A DNA stretch of 7,995 bases, from positions 1-7,995 of the forward strand of contig JAUYPG010000070.1 of NCBI GenBank assembly GCA_030695805.1, read 5' to 3'. Shown here piece by piece: positions 1-6,113 of this stretch. Source of the DNA: Nanobdellota archaeon (lineage in GTDB: Bacteria; Patescibacteriota; Minisyncoccia; UBA6257; GWB1-50-10). The notes below the pieces were generated by a model. That model was given only the letters and a program-made list of their open reading frames with translations. It had not been told where the DNA came from and did no database searches. Positions within the stretch are counted from its first letter, which is position 1. Each line of letters opens with the position of its first letter. A program made the position numbers and the translations under genes.

Positions 1-40
1 CAGAAACACACAGAAGCTAACGCAGAATAACGCGGAATAG
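1..40. repeat. Degenerate CAGAA-type short repeat at window edge
   Basis: CAGAA/CGGAA cores recur at 1-5, 11-15, 23-27 and 33-37, about 10-12 bases apart. The clearest part is a 10-bp tandem at 19-28 and 29-38 (AACGCAGAAT, then AACGCGGAAT; 9 of 10 identical). The array begins at the window edge, so its full length is unknown. It lies just past the 3' end of the minus-strand epimerase gene and codes for nothing I can recognise. It could be a degenerate intergenic repeat or chance purine-rich sequence. Confidence 0.4.
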
Positions 41-50
41 TATGATGAAA

Positions 51-971
51 TTAGGACTTCACCCGAAGGGTGCGCCGTACTCCTTCCTCAAGTGATATCT
101 TCGGCTTCCATCCGAGTATCTTCTCCGCCCGAGAGGCGTCAAGCGAGATGCGGAGGTTTTCTCCCTCGCGAAATGGGGCGTAGTTTGGGTTCCCCTTGTA
201 CTCGATTTCATCCGCGACAAGCTGGAAGACACGATCGTCCGTAATTTCTTTGCCGAGGCCGATATTCAAGACCTCGTTTTCCCCTCGTTCTAGCGCCAAA
301 AGATTCGCGGAAACAATATCGTCCACATATACATAGTCGCGTGTCTTTGATCCGTCGCCGAAGATTGTCGGCCGTGTTTCTTCGCGCATGAGTTCGCTGA
401 AAATCGCGATAACCCCGGCTTCTCCCTTTGGATTTTGTCGAGGACCGTACACGTTCGCGTACCGGAAGACGAGAAAAGAGAATCCGCCGCGCGAGGCGTA
501 AAACTTTATGATGTCTTCCGCGAGAACTTTCGAGAGCGCGTAGGGCGAAAGCGGATTTCGGGGGTATGATTCGGAAACCGGAAGATCGAGACGCGGGGGG
601 TCGCCGTAGATCACGCCGCCGGTTGAGGCGAAAAGGAGCTTGCGAACCCCGAATTCGGAAGACAAAAAAGCGACGTTCAAAGTTCCCATAACATTCGTAT
701 CCATGGTGGGCGTCGGGTCGCGGAGCGAGTGCGCGACCGAGGCAATCGCGGCGTGGTGGTTTACGAGGTCGGGCCGCTCGGCTTCAAAGACGCGCCGGAG
801 CAGGGATAGGTCCCGGATGTCAACGCGGTGCAGGCGGGCGCGGGGAGGTACATTTTTTTCGCTCGCGGTTCCGAAATTATCCGCGATCACAACGTCGTGC
901 CCGGCCCGAAGATAGGCGTCCGCGATGTGCGAACCGATAAATCCAGCACCGCCTGTAATGAGAATTTTCAT
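51..971 (-). CDS. NAD-dependent epimerase/dehydratase (UDP-glucose 4-epimerase-like)
   Basis: This 306-residue protein is an extended short-chain dehydrogenase of the GalE/RfbB superfamily, which interconverts or dehydrates nucleotide sugars in the cytoplasm. The Rossmann glycine motif GGAGFIG is at residues 7-13, and an acidic residue at the end of strand 2 (D31) fits NAD binding. The active-site Ser/Thr region STGG is at 116-119, and the YxxxK pair is Y144/K148. The family segments RYANVYGPRQ (170-179) and RDYVYVDD (211-218) and the C-terminal LGWKP (286-290) are also present. Length is normal for the family. The ATG at 971-969 gives the canonical MKILITGG start; no Shine-Dalgarno is visible. 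It is divergent from the glycosyltransferase cluster and visibly more GC-rich than it. A 4-epimerase is most likely, but a dehydratase or another C4/C5 epimerase cannot be excluded from sequence alone, so no symbol is given. Confidence 0.9.
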   Translation of the reverse strand: MKILITGGAGFIGSHIADAYLRAGHDVVIADNFGTASEKNVPPRARLHRVDIRDLSLLRRVFEAERPDLVNHHAAIASVAHSLRDPTPTMDTNVMGTLNVAFLSSEFGVRKLLFASTGGVIYGDPPRLDLPVSESYPRNPLSPYALSKVLAEDIIKFYASRGGFSFLVFRYANVYGPRQNPKGEAGVIAIFSELMREETRPTIFGDGSKTRDYVYVDDIVSANLLALERGENEVLNIGLGKEITDDRVFQLVADEIEYKGNPNYAPFREGENLRISLDASRAEKILGWKPKISLEEGVRRTLRVKS

Positions 972-1089
972 GCTTATAGTAAAACACGTTTATACGAATT
1001 ATGAAACCTTTGTATAAGAAAAGAAATAGGGTGTTGAAATAGTACGAAGAGTGTATGATACTGCAAGAAAGTAAGTTCCGCGATTTTCC
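972..1089. promoter_or_regulatory. Divergent intergenic region with probable promoters
   Basis: These 118 AT-rich bases separate the divergent epimerase and glycosyltransferase genes, so they should carry promoters for both strands. On the plus strand, TTGAAA (1034-1039) and TATGAT (1054-1059) resemble -35 and -10 boxes, but the 14-base spacer is too short for a good sigma-70 site. On the minus strand, a TACTATAA-like -10 lies only a few bases before the epimerase ATG, with no clear -35. No terminator, operator dyad or RNA gene is apparent. The region's role is inferred mainly from gene orientation. Confidence 0.35.
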
Positions 1090-2313
1090 ATGAAAATCCT
1101 CCACATAGCTCCGACATACCTGCCCGCATATAACAGGGGAGGCCCCATTTGGAGCGTTCATAACTTAAACAAGTGGCTCGTGAAAAAAGGGGTTGACGTA
1201 ACGGTCTACACCACGAACATTGACGTGGAAAATAAAGTAGAAATCGGAAAAGAAACGCTCGTGGACGGAGTGCGTGTTTGGTATTTCGAAAAATCCTTCC
1301 CGAAAATTTGGGAATACTGGCGGGTTGGATTTCTGCCCGCGTTTTTGCCGCGCCACTGGGAGTATTCGCGGGATTTGCACAAAGCGCTCGTCCAGAATAC
1401 GAAAAATTTCGACTTGGTTCATATTACCTCAACATTTCTATTCGCCTCGACCCTCGGCCCCTATTACGCGAAAAAACACGAAAAGCCCTGTGTCCTTTCG
1501 CCTCGAGGAAATTTAATGGAGCCCCTGGAATTAAAAGGCGCGTTTGAAAAACGTCTGTACATCAACCTTGTGGAGAAAAAAAATCTCGCCCGCGCCTCTG
1601 CGGTTCACTTCACGGTAAAAGAGGAGGAAAGGCAGTATCTTTCACACAAGCTCCTGCTCCAAAAATCAATTATTATCCCAAACGGCATAGAGCCAGACGA
1701 GTTCACGCGTCATCCGGAGTCGGGGCTCTTCAGAAAAAAATTCGGGATACCGAACGACGCGAAAATCATTTTATTTCTCGGTCGCATAAGCTGGAAGAAA
1801 GGGCTGGATACGCTTATCCCTGCCTTTGCCGAAGTTGCGAAAAAAATGCCGGAAGCGCTTCTTGTGATTGCAGGAGGAGATGACGAAGGATACAAACGGA
1901 ATGTTCAATTATCAATTATCAAGTATCAATTACAGGAAAAAGTTTTGTTTACGGGAATAATTATGGGAGCGGATAAAGTCGCCGCGCTCAAGGAGAGCGA
2001 CGTGTTTGTCCTGCCCTCCTATTCCGAAAATTTCAGCATGGCAACGATAGAAGCAATGTATATGAAACTTCCAGTCGTTATCACGACGCGCGTGGGAGTG
2101 GCGCCTGATGTGCGGGAATACGGAGCCGGAATAATAACGGAAAAAGAACAAAAAGAAATCGCGGAGGCGATCATAAAGATATGCGCGGACGAAAAGCTAA
2201 AAATCGCGATGGGGAAGGCCGGGCACCGGCTCGTGAAGGAAAAATTTGAGATGCGGAAAGTGGCTGATAGTTGGGTGAATGCGTATCAAGAGCTCGTAGA
2301 TTATAACACATGA
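1090..2313 (+). CDS. GT4-family glycosyltransferase
   Basis: This 407-residue GT-B enzyme probably moves a sugar from a nucleotide donor to a growing lipid-linked glycan on the cytoplasmic face of the membrane. The N-terminal acceptor domain opens with MKILHIAPTYLP and a glycine-rich GGP loop (17-19). The linker IIPNGI is at 195-200. The donor domain starts FLGRISWKKGLD (229-240) and carries the GT4 signature E-x7-E, E313 and E321, within PSYSENFSMATIEAM. Length is typical. The ATG is chosen because it begins the first beta-strand; no Shine-Dalgarno precedes it. The gene heads a tight plus-strand run and its TGA overlaps the next ATG (ATGA), so translation is probably coupled. Codons 272-281 are written in a 7-bp tandem repeat. 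Donor and acceptor cannot be named from sequence. Confidence 0.9.
   Translation: MKILHIAPTYLPAYNRGGPIWSVHNLNKWLVKKGVDVTVYTTNIDVENKVEIGKETLVDGVRVWYFEKSFPKIWEYWRVGFLPAFLPRHWEYSRDLHKALVQNTKNFDLVHITSTFLFASTLGPYYAKKHEKPCVLSPRGNLMEPLELKGAFEKRLYINLVEKKNLARASAVHFTVKEEERQYLSHKLLLQKSIIIPNGIEPDEFTRHPESGLFRKKFGIPNDAKIILFLGRISWKKGLDTLIPAFAEVAKKMPEALLVIAGGDDEGYKRNVQLSIIKYQLQEKVLFTGIIMGADKVAALKESDVFVLPSYSENFSMATIEAMYMKLPVVITTRVGVAPDVREYGAGIITEKEQKEIAEAIIKICADEKLKIAMGKAGHRLVKEKFEMRKVADSWVNAYQELVDYNT
1905..1932 (+). repeat. Four-copy 7-bp tandem repeat inside the GT4 gene
   Basis: Four contiguous 7-mers are seen: TCAATTA, TCAATTA, TCAAGTA, TCAATTA. Since seven is not a multiple of three, each unit is read in a different phase, giving roughly QLSIIKYQL. 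The protein spacing between DDEGY and KVLFTG still looks normal for GT4 enzymes, so the repeat does not obviously add length to the fold. Confidence 0.8.
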
Positions 2314-4487
2314 GATTTCTCGCGATAACATTGATACTGGGCACCGCGATTATTCCTCTTGTTGCGTGGAACACGATAGCCGGCGCGACCGCGGGGAAGA
2401 TTTTTTTATTTCGAGTATTCATTGAAGGAGCAATGCTCATATACGCCCTTCAGGTGGTACGGGGGAAAGGAGTGGTAAGAAAAAATCAGGCACAAAGAGT
2501 GCTGAAGCATCCAATAACTTTATTGCTTGGCGCGCTTCTCCTCTCAATGGTCTTAAGCGCGGTATTTTCCGTAAATCCGTATCGAGCGTTTTGGGGCACG
2601 ATTGAGCGGGGCGAGGGAGTGTTTGGCGTGGCTCATTATATTATTCTTTTTCTTTTTGTCGCGGGATTTTTAACGCGCAAAGAGCGCCTAACACTTCTTA
2701 AAATTTTTTGTATCTCAGGATATATATTAATTCTCTATGGCGTGGTAGGGCAGTATGGTCTGGATCGGGTGCGATCGTATATCGGAAACGCCGCGTTTTT
2801 CGCGGGTCATCTCTTATTTTTAATCGCGGTAGCGTGGATTGTGATAAACGAAAGCAGAAAAAAAACGTTGTGGTGGCATCTCGGTGTGATCATGATGCCA
2901 CTTGCCGTAGCCGTTATTATAATGACGAGGACTCGAGGGGCGATGTTGGGGCTTGGAGTCGGCCTGGTGGTTGCCGGACTTTGGTATGCGAAAAAAAGAT
3001 TCGGAAAAAAAACCATATTAGCGTTTGGGAGCATCTGTATAATCGGAGCGGCATACGCCTTCTCTGCGGGAGTGATTCCTTCGTTCATGGAAGGGCAGAG
3101 AAGCGACTCCATATATACGCGCCTTGCCATGTGGCAGGCAGGATTCAATGCGTTTAAGGAAAAGCCATTCATCGGCTGGGGCGGGGAACATTTTATTCTC
3201 GCCTCCTCCGTTCATTACAATCCGGAAGCGGCACGCGTCCAAGCAACATGGTTTGACAGGGCGCACAATAAAATCATTGACGTTGTGGTGGCGCAAGGCA
3301 TAGTGGGTGGAATTATATTTTTAGGGCTTATAGGGAGCGTTGTTTGGGCTGTGCGAAAAGATAGGACATATAAAAAACCTCTCACGCTTGCGTTCGGAAG
3401 CGCGTATCTCGTGCAAGCCATGTTTGTTCCTGACGAGATTATCTCTTGGATAGCGCTTATGGTATTTCTTGGATTTCTTGTTGGTTCAGGAGAAATAGAA
3501 GAAGATGGAGAAAAAGAAAGCGCTCCGCATCCAGGCCTCGTTTCCAAAGTGGCAGGAACGGGATTCGGAATACTTTTTATCGCAATGTTTTATTATGGAA
3601 ATATTCTGCCCTACAAAGAACTAAAAATTTTGTCTGAGGCAAAAGGAGCGGATGACCCGATTCCGTTTATGGAACGGGCATTCGCTAAAAATACGTTCAT
3701 ACAAGCAGAGGCGGAGGCCTATCTTATTGACTTCTATATGGATAATCGACCGGACCTCATCATGAGCGACCGTGCCGGAAGCATTATTAGGGATGAGTTG
3801 CGTACCACCGCGAACAAAGAACCTCAAGATATTCAACAAGGCATTCGGTACGTACGTCTTATAACAGAGCAGGCAAAATTTGAGCAAGCAAAAGAAAGCG
3901 GTTTTTTGTACCGTATGGCAGAAGAGGAGTTATTAAGAATTAAGGATATCGCGCCAAAAAGACAAGAAGTATATTATCTCTTGGCGCAAGTCCTAGGTCT
4001 GCGGGGGAAGACCGAAGAAGCGGTAAAAATAGCAGAACGTGCCGTAGAGCTTTACCCTGGGGTCGCGAGAGCGCGTTATTTTTTGGGGCTCGCGCTCATG
4101 CTCGCAAACGATTCTGGGTCTGAAGAGAGGGCAATAGGGGAACTCATTCAAGCAGAAGAACTTAACCCTTCATTGGACACATTGTTTACGTCGGACCTGA
4201 ACAATCTCGTCGCGGCGTATAAAAAAGAAAAACGATGGGACCGCGTTACGGATATTGTATTGCGAAAGGTGGATGGTGTAATAACGTGGACTCGGCTTGA
4301 CGAAGAGATGTATATAATAGCGCTCTTTCATCTTGCCAAAGAGAAAAACAAAGAGGTGTTTGTGAAAGTTGCCACATACATGAAAGATGAGTTTCCGGAA
4401 AAGAAAGAGGAGGCGCGGGGGCTACTCAATCTAGCTGAACAGGAAAAGTGGAATATAATACAAAGTGCGTTTGAGATAGAAGAATAA
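2310..4487 (+). CDS. O-antigen ligase/polymerase-like membrane protein with C-terminal TPR domain
   Basis: This 725-residue protein has an N-terminal half with about a dozen hydrophobic segments between residues 1 and 430. It then has a soluble tail to residue 725. The membrane part matches the Wzy/WaaL (O-antigen ligase) superfamily. It has an Arg-rich TRTRGAMLGLG segment (206-216), and RLAMWQAGFNAF followed by PFIGWGGEHF (271-295) in the large loop. RAHNKIID (317-324) contains the His-Asn pair typical of the ligase active-site region, followed by a Gly-rich helix start (330-334). The tail contains at least two TPR-like repeats (about 552-585 and 586-621: YLLAQVLGLRGKTEEAVKIA and YFLGLALM). 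The family transfers or polymerises undecaprenyl-linked glycans on the outer face of the membrane; TPR-fused members also occur among protein O-glycosyltransferases. The start overlaps the previous stop, and the next gene starts 3 bases after its own stop. Ligase, polymerase and protein glycosylation roles all remain open. Confidence 0.85.
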   Translation: MRFLAITLILGTAIIPLVAWNTIAGATAGKIFLFRVFIEGAMLIYALQVVRGKGVVRKNQAQRVLKHPITLLLGALLLSMVLSAVFSVNPYRAFWGTIERGEGVFGVAHYIILFLFVAGFLTRKERLTLLKIFCISGYILILYGVVGQYGLDRVRSYIGNAAFFAGHLLFLIAVAWIVINESRKKTLWWHLGVIMMPLAVAVIIMTRTRGAMLGLGVGLVVAGLWYAKKRFGKKTILAFGSICIIGAAYAFSAGVIPSFMEGQRSDSIYTRLAMWQAGFNAFKEKPFIGWGGEHFILASSVHYNPEAARVQATWFDRAHNKIIDVVVAQGIVGGIIFLGLIGSVVWAVRKDRTYKKPLTLAFGSAYLVQAMFVPDEIISWIALMVFLGFLVGSGEIEEDGEKESAPHPGLVSKVAGTGFGILFIAMFYYGNILPYKELKILSEAKGADDPIPFMERAFAKNTFIQAEAEAYLIDFYMDNRPDLIMSDRAGSIIRDELRTTANKEPQDIQQGIRYVRLITEQAKFEQAKESGFLYRMAEEELLRIKDIAPKRQEVYYLLAQVLGLRGKTEEAVKIAERAVELYPGVARARYFLGLALMLANDSGSEERAIGELIQAEELNPSLDTLFTSDLNNLVAAYKKEKRWDRVTDIVLRKVDGVITWTRLDEEMYIIALFHLAKEKNKEVFVKVATYMKDEFPEKKEEARGLLNLAEQEKWNIIQSAFEIEE

Positions 4488-4490
4488 CTC

Positions 4491-5204
4491 ATGAATAAAG
4501 GAACTCATCTTATTATAGGAGCTGGAGTAGTAGGCGCCGCGCTTCGGAAGATACTCGTGCCGTATTACGAGGTTGTCATACGAGACAGAGAGGGGGGCGT
4601 CGCGGGGCCGTTTTATGTCATACATATCGCTTATCCATGGACGAAGAATTTTTTACGCGACACAAAAAAATATATAAAAGAGTATGATCCAAAACTTGCG
4701 ATCATTCATTCAACGGTGCCGGTCGGTACGGCAAGAAAAATAGGAAGAATCGCGGTCGCAAGCCCTATTCGCGGCGATCACCCGGGCCTCGAAAAAAGAT
4801 TAAAGACGTTTGTGAAATACTTCGGAGGAGCGCGTGCGAGGTCCGCGGCAGGGATTTTTTCCACGATAGGAATAAAAACAAAAATATGCAAAAACGCGGA
4901 AACCGTTGAGCTATTAAAAATTCTTGACACAACATATTACGCGTGGAACATTGTATTTTGCAAAGAAGTAAAACGTATCTGCGACAACATGAATCTTGAT
5001 TTTGACGAGGTCTATACAATTCCGAATACGGATTACAACGAAGGATATAAAAAATTGGGGAAGTCAAACGTGATCCGTCCAATCCTAAAACCCGTATCCG
5101 GTCCCATTGGCGGTCACTGCCTTATCCCGAACGCTGGCCTTTTGGATGACTGGATTACGAAAGCCATACGAGAGCGAAACAAAACGTATAAGTTGTCAAA
5201 ATAG
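4491..5204 (+). CDS. Short UDP-glucose/GDP-mannose dehydrogenase-like protein
   Basis: This 237-residue protein resembles the first two domains of nucleotide-sugar 6-dehydrogenases, which oxidise UDP-glucose-type sugars to uronic acids. Seen: a Rossmann motif GAGVVG (10-15); HSTVPVGT (73-80), equivalent to the STVPPGT turn; AE followed by K143 in the central helix region (136-150) and AWNIVFCKE (151-159); and GPIGGHC (204-210), which carries the cysteine corresponding to the catalytic nucleophile. Oddities: the usual length is about 400-450 residues, and here the N-terminal domain is shortened and the C-terminal UDP-binding domain is absent. The usual Asn four residues after the conserved Lys appears to be Thr (T147), and the normal PKD after the Cys is replaced by IPN. 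No frameshift remnant of the missing domain follows; the next gene starts 25 bases later. It may be a functional minimal enzyme, a binding protein or a decayed one. Confidence 0.7.
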   Translation: MNKGTHLIIGAGVVGAALRKILVPYYEVVIRDREGGVAGPFYVIHIAYPWTKNFLRDTKKYIKEYDPKLAIIHSTVPVGTARKIGRIAVASPIRGDHPGLEKRLKTFVKYFGGARARSAAGIFSTIGIKTKICKNAETVELLKILDTTYYAWNIVFCKEVKRICDNMNLDFDEVYTIPNTDYNEGYKKLGKSNVIRPILKPVSGPIGGHCLIPNAGLLDDWITKAIRERNKTYKLSK

Positions 5205-5222
5205 CGGATTTTGTCTTATTAT
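5193..5222 (+). promoter_or_regulatory. Candidate sigma-70-type promoter for the GT2 gene
   Basis: TTGTCA (5193-5198) and TATTAT (5217-5222) each match five of six consensus bases and are separated by 18 bases. The -35 box lies in the last codons of the preceding gene. Transcription would be expected to start about 5229-5230, at the A of the GT2 ATG, giving a nearly leaderless message. This is a by-eye match in AT-rich DNA and is unproven. Confidence 0.4.
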
Positions 5223-5229
5223 ATGAAGC

Positions 5230-6060
5230 ATGATAAGCGTACTAGTTTTAACAAAAAACGAGGAGAAAAACCTCGGAACATGCCTGAAAAGCGTGGAGGG
5301 CTTGGCGGATGAGATAATCATAGTGGACTCCTTCTCAACCGACACGACAAAAGACATCGCGAAGATGTACGGCGCGCGCTTCTATGAGCATGCGTTTGAA
5401 AATCAGGCAGACCAGGTAAACTGGGCGCTCGGAAATGTTGAGATAAAAGGCGACTGGATTCTGCGTCTTGATGCTGACGAATACCTCACACCTGAACTCG
5501 CGAAGGAAATAAAGAAAACGCTGTTAAACGCTCCGCAAGAAATATCCGGCTACGAAATGAAACGCCGCGTCTATTTTTTGGGCAAATGGGTTCGCCACGG
5601 AGGATATTACCCGACGTGGCATCTGCGCCTCTGGCGTAGGGGAAAGGGAGCATATGAGGAGCGGGAAGTGGACGAACATCTGGAGCTTTTGGAGGGCGGC
5701 TCCGGGCGCATGAAGCACGACTTCGTGGACGACAATAAAAAGGGACTCGGGGCATGGATTGAAAAACACAACACCTACGCGGAGCGTGAAGCGCGGGAGA
5801 CATTAAAAGGAAACTTTCAACTTTTCCTTCGACCCCGAGCTCAGGACCGAGGGGCAACTTTCAACTTACAACTATATTATCGCCTCCCCATATTTTGGCG
5901 TGCCCGCCTCTACTACTTCTACCGCCTGATTCTCCGGGGCGGATTCCTCGACGGCAGAGAGGGACGTCTGTTTCATTTCCTGCAGGGATATTGGTATCGG
6001 ATGCTCACGGACGCGAAGATATATGAATCTCGTCGTGACGTCCGACATCCCCAATATTGA
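5230..6060 (+). CDS. GT2-family glycosyltransferase (WaaE/KdtX-like)
   Basis: This 276-residue GT-A enzyme is of the type that adds glucose or another hexose to LPS-core-like or other surface glycans. The N-terminus MISVLVLTKNEEKNL is the first strand of the fold. D33 in IIIVDSFSTDTT and the DxD motif D81-A-D83 in LRLDADEY should bind the nucleotide and metal. The C-terminal segments YYRLP (216-220), GFLDG (238-242) and YRMLTDAKIYE (256-266) are characteristic of the WaaE-like subgroup. The ATG at 5230 is preferred because it starts the fold directly; an ATG at 5223 is out of frame. No Shine-Dalgarno is seen. The last residues (DVRHPQY) and the TGA stop are encoded by the left arm of a palindromic repeat, beyond the usual family end at DAKIYE. 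A direct repeat lies in the linker at residues 195-213. Confidence 0.9.
   Translation: MISVLVLTKNEEKNLGTCLKSVEGLADEIIIVDSFSTDTTKDIAKMYGARFYEHAFENQADQVNWALGNVEIKGDWILRLDADEYLTPELAKEIKKTLLNAPQEISGYEMKRRVYFLGKWVRHGGYYPTWHLRLWRRGKGAYEEREVDEHLELLEGGSGRMKHDFVDDNKKGLGAWIEKHNTYAEREARETLKGNFQLFLRPRAQDRGATFNLQLYYRLPIFWRARLYYFYRLILRGGFLDGREGRLFHFLQGYWYRMLTDAKIYESRRDVRHPQY
5812..5867 (+). repeat. Direct repeat flanking a GC-rich segment inside the GT2 gene
   Basis: AACTTTCAACTT occurs at 5812-5823 and again at 5856-5867, 44 bases apart. Between them is a GC-rich stretch containing CCCC (5833-5836) and GGGG (5851-5854), which could form a short stem. The segment encodes the poorly conserved linker between YAEREA and YYRLP and keeps the reading frame. 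It may be a decayed repeat insertion or chance. Confidence 0.55.
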
Positions 6061-6113
6061 CATCGTGAAGATGACCCGAAGGGTCATTGGATGTCGGACG
6101 TCTAAACATTGAT
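6037..6113 (+). repeat. Palindromic intergenic repeat, copy 1
   Basis: Perfect 14-bp arms GACGTCCGACATCC (6037-6050) and GGATGTCGGACGTC (6089-6102) enclose a second hairpin, ATGACCC (6071-6077), loop GAA, GGGTCAT (6081-6087). The span from arm to arm is 66 bp. AACATTGA (6105-6112) follows the right arm and echoes AATATTGA (6053-6060) after the left arm. The left half encodes the end and stop of the GT2 gene. The following GT4 ATG lies 11 bases past the right arm. No U-run follows, so it is not a standard intrinsic terminator. Confidence 0.92.

Noticed and set aside
60..72. CACCCGAAGGGTG hairpin at the 3' end of the epimerase gene
   Set aside because: A 5-bp stem with a 3-base loop inside the coding region and no U-tract. 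It resembles the inner hairpin of the repeat (ACCCGAAGGGT) but has no other repeat parts around it.
640..1161. Overlapping ORFs at 640-915 plus and 877-1161 minus
   Set aside because: They are shadows of the epimerase and of the intergenic region, with low-complexity or unfamiliar protein and no supporting start context.
2708..3637. Several 60-150-residue ORFs on both strands within the ligase-like gene
   Set aside because: They overlap a clearly conserved membrane-protein frame and their translations show no domain logic.
4189..4207. TCGGACCTGAACAATCTCG resembling a repeat half-unit
   Set aside because: Only a short stretch matches, the AAYATTGA part is missing, and the codons fit the TPR-tail protein; treated as chance.
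6036..6112. A small ORF through the repeat, reading TSDIPNIDIVKMT and onward
   Set aside because: It is open in both copies, but the open frame follows from conserved DNA; there is no start codon of its own and it overlaps the GT2 stop. It is better explained as a DNA or RNA element.
6087..6113. TTG at 6087 as the start of the second GT4 gene
   Set aside because: It lies in the palindrome, has no ribosome site, and adds residues before the first beta-strand; ATG 6114 begins exactly at MNILIITD.
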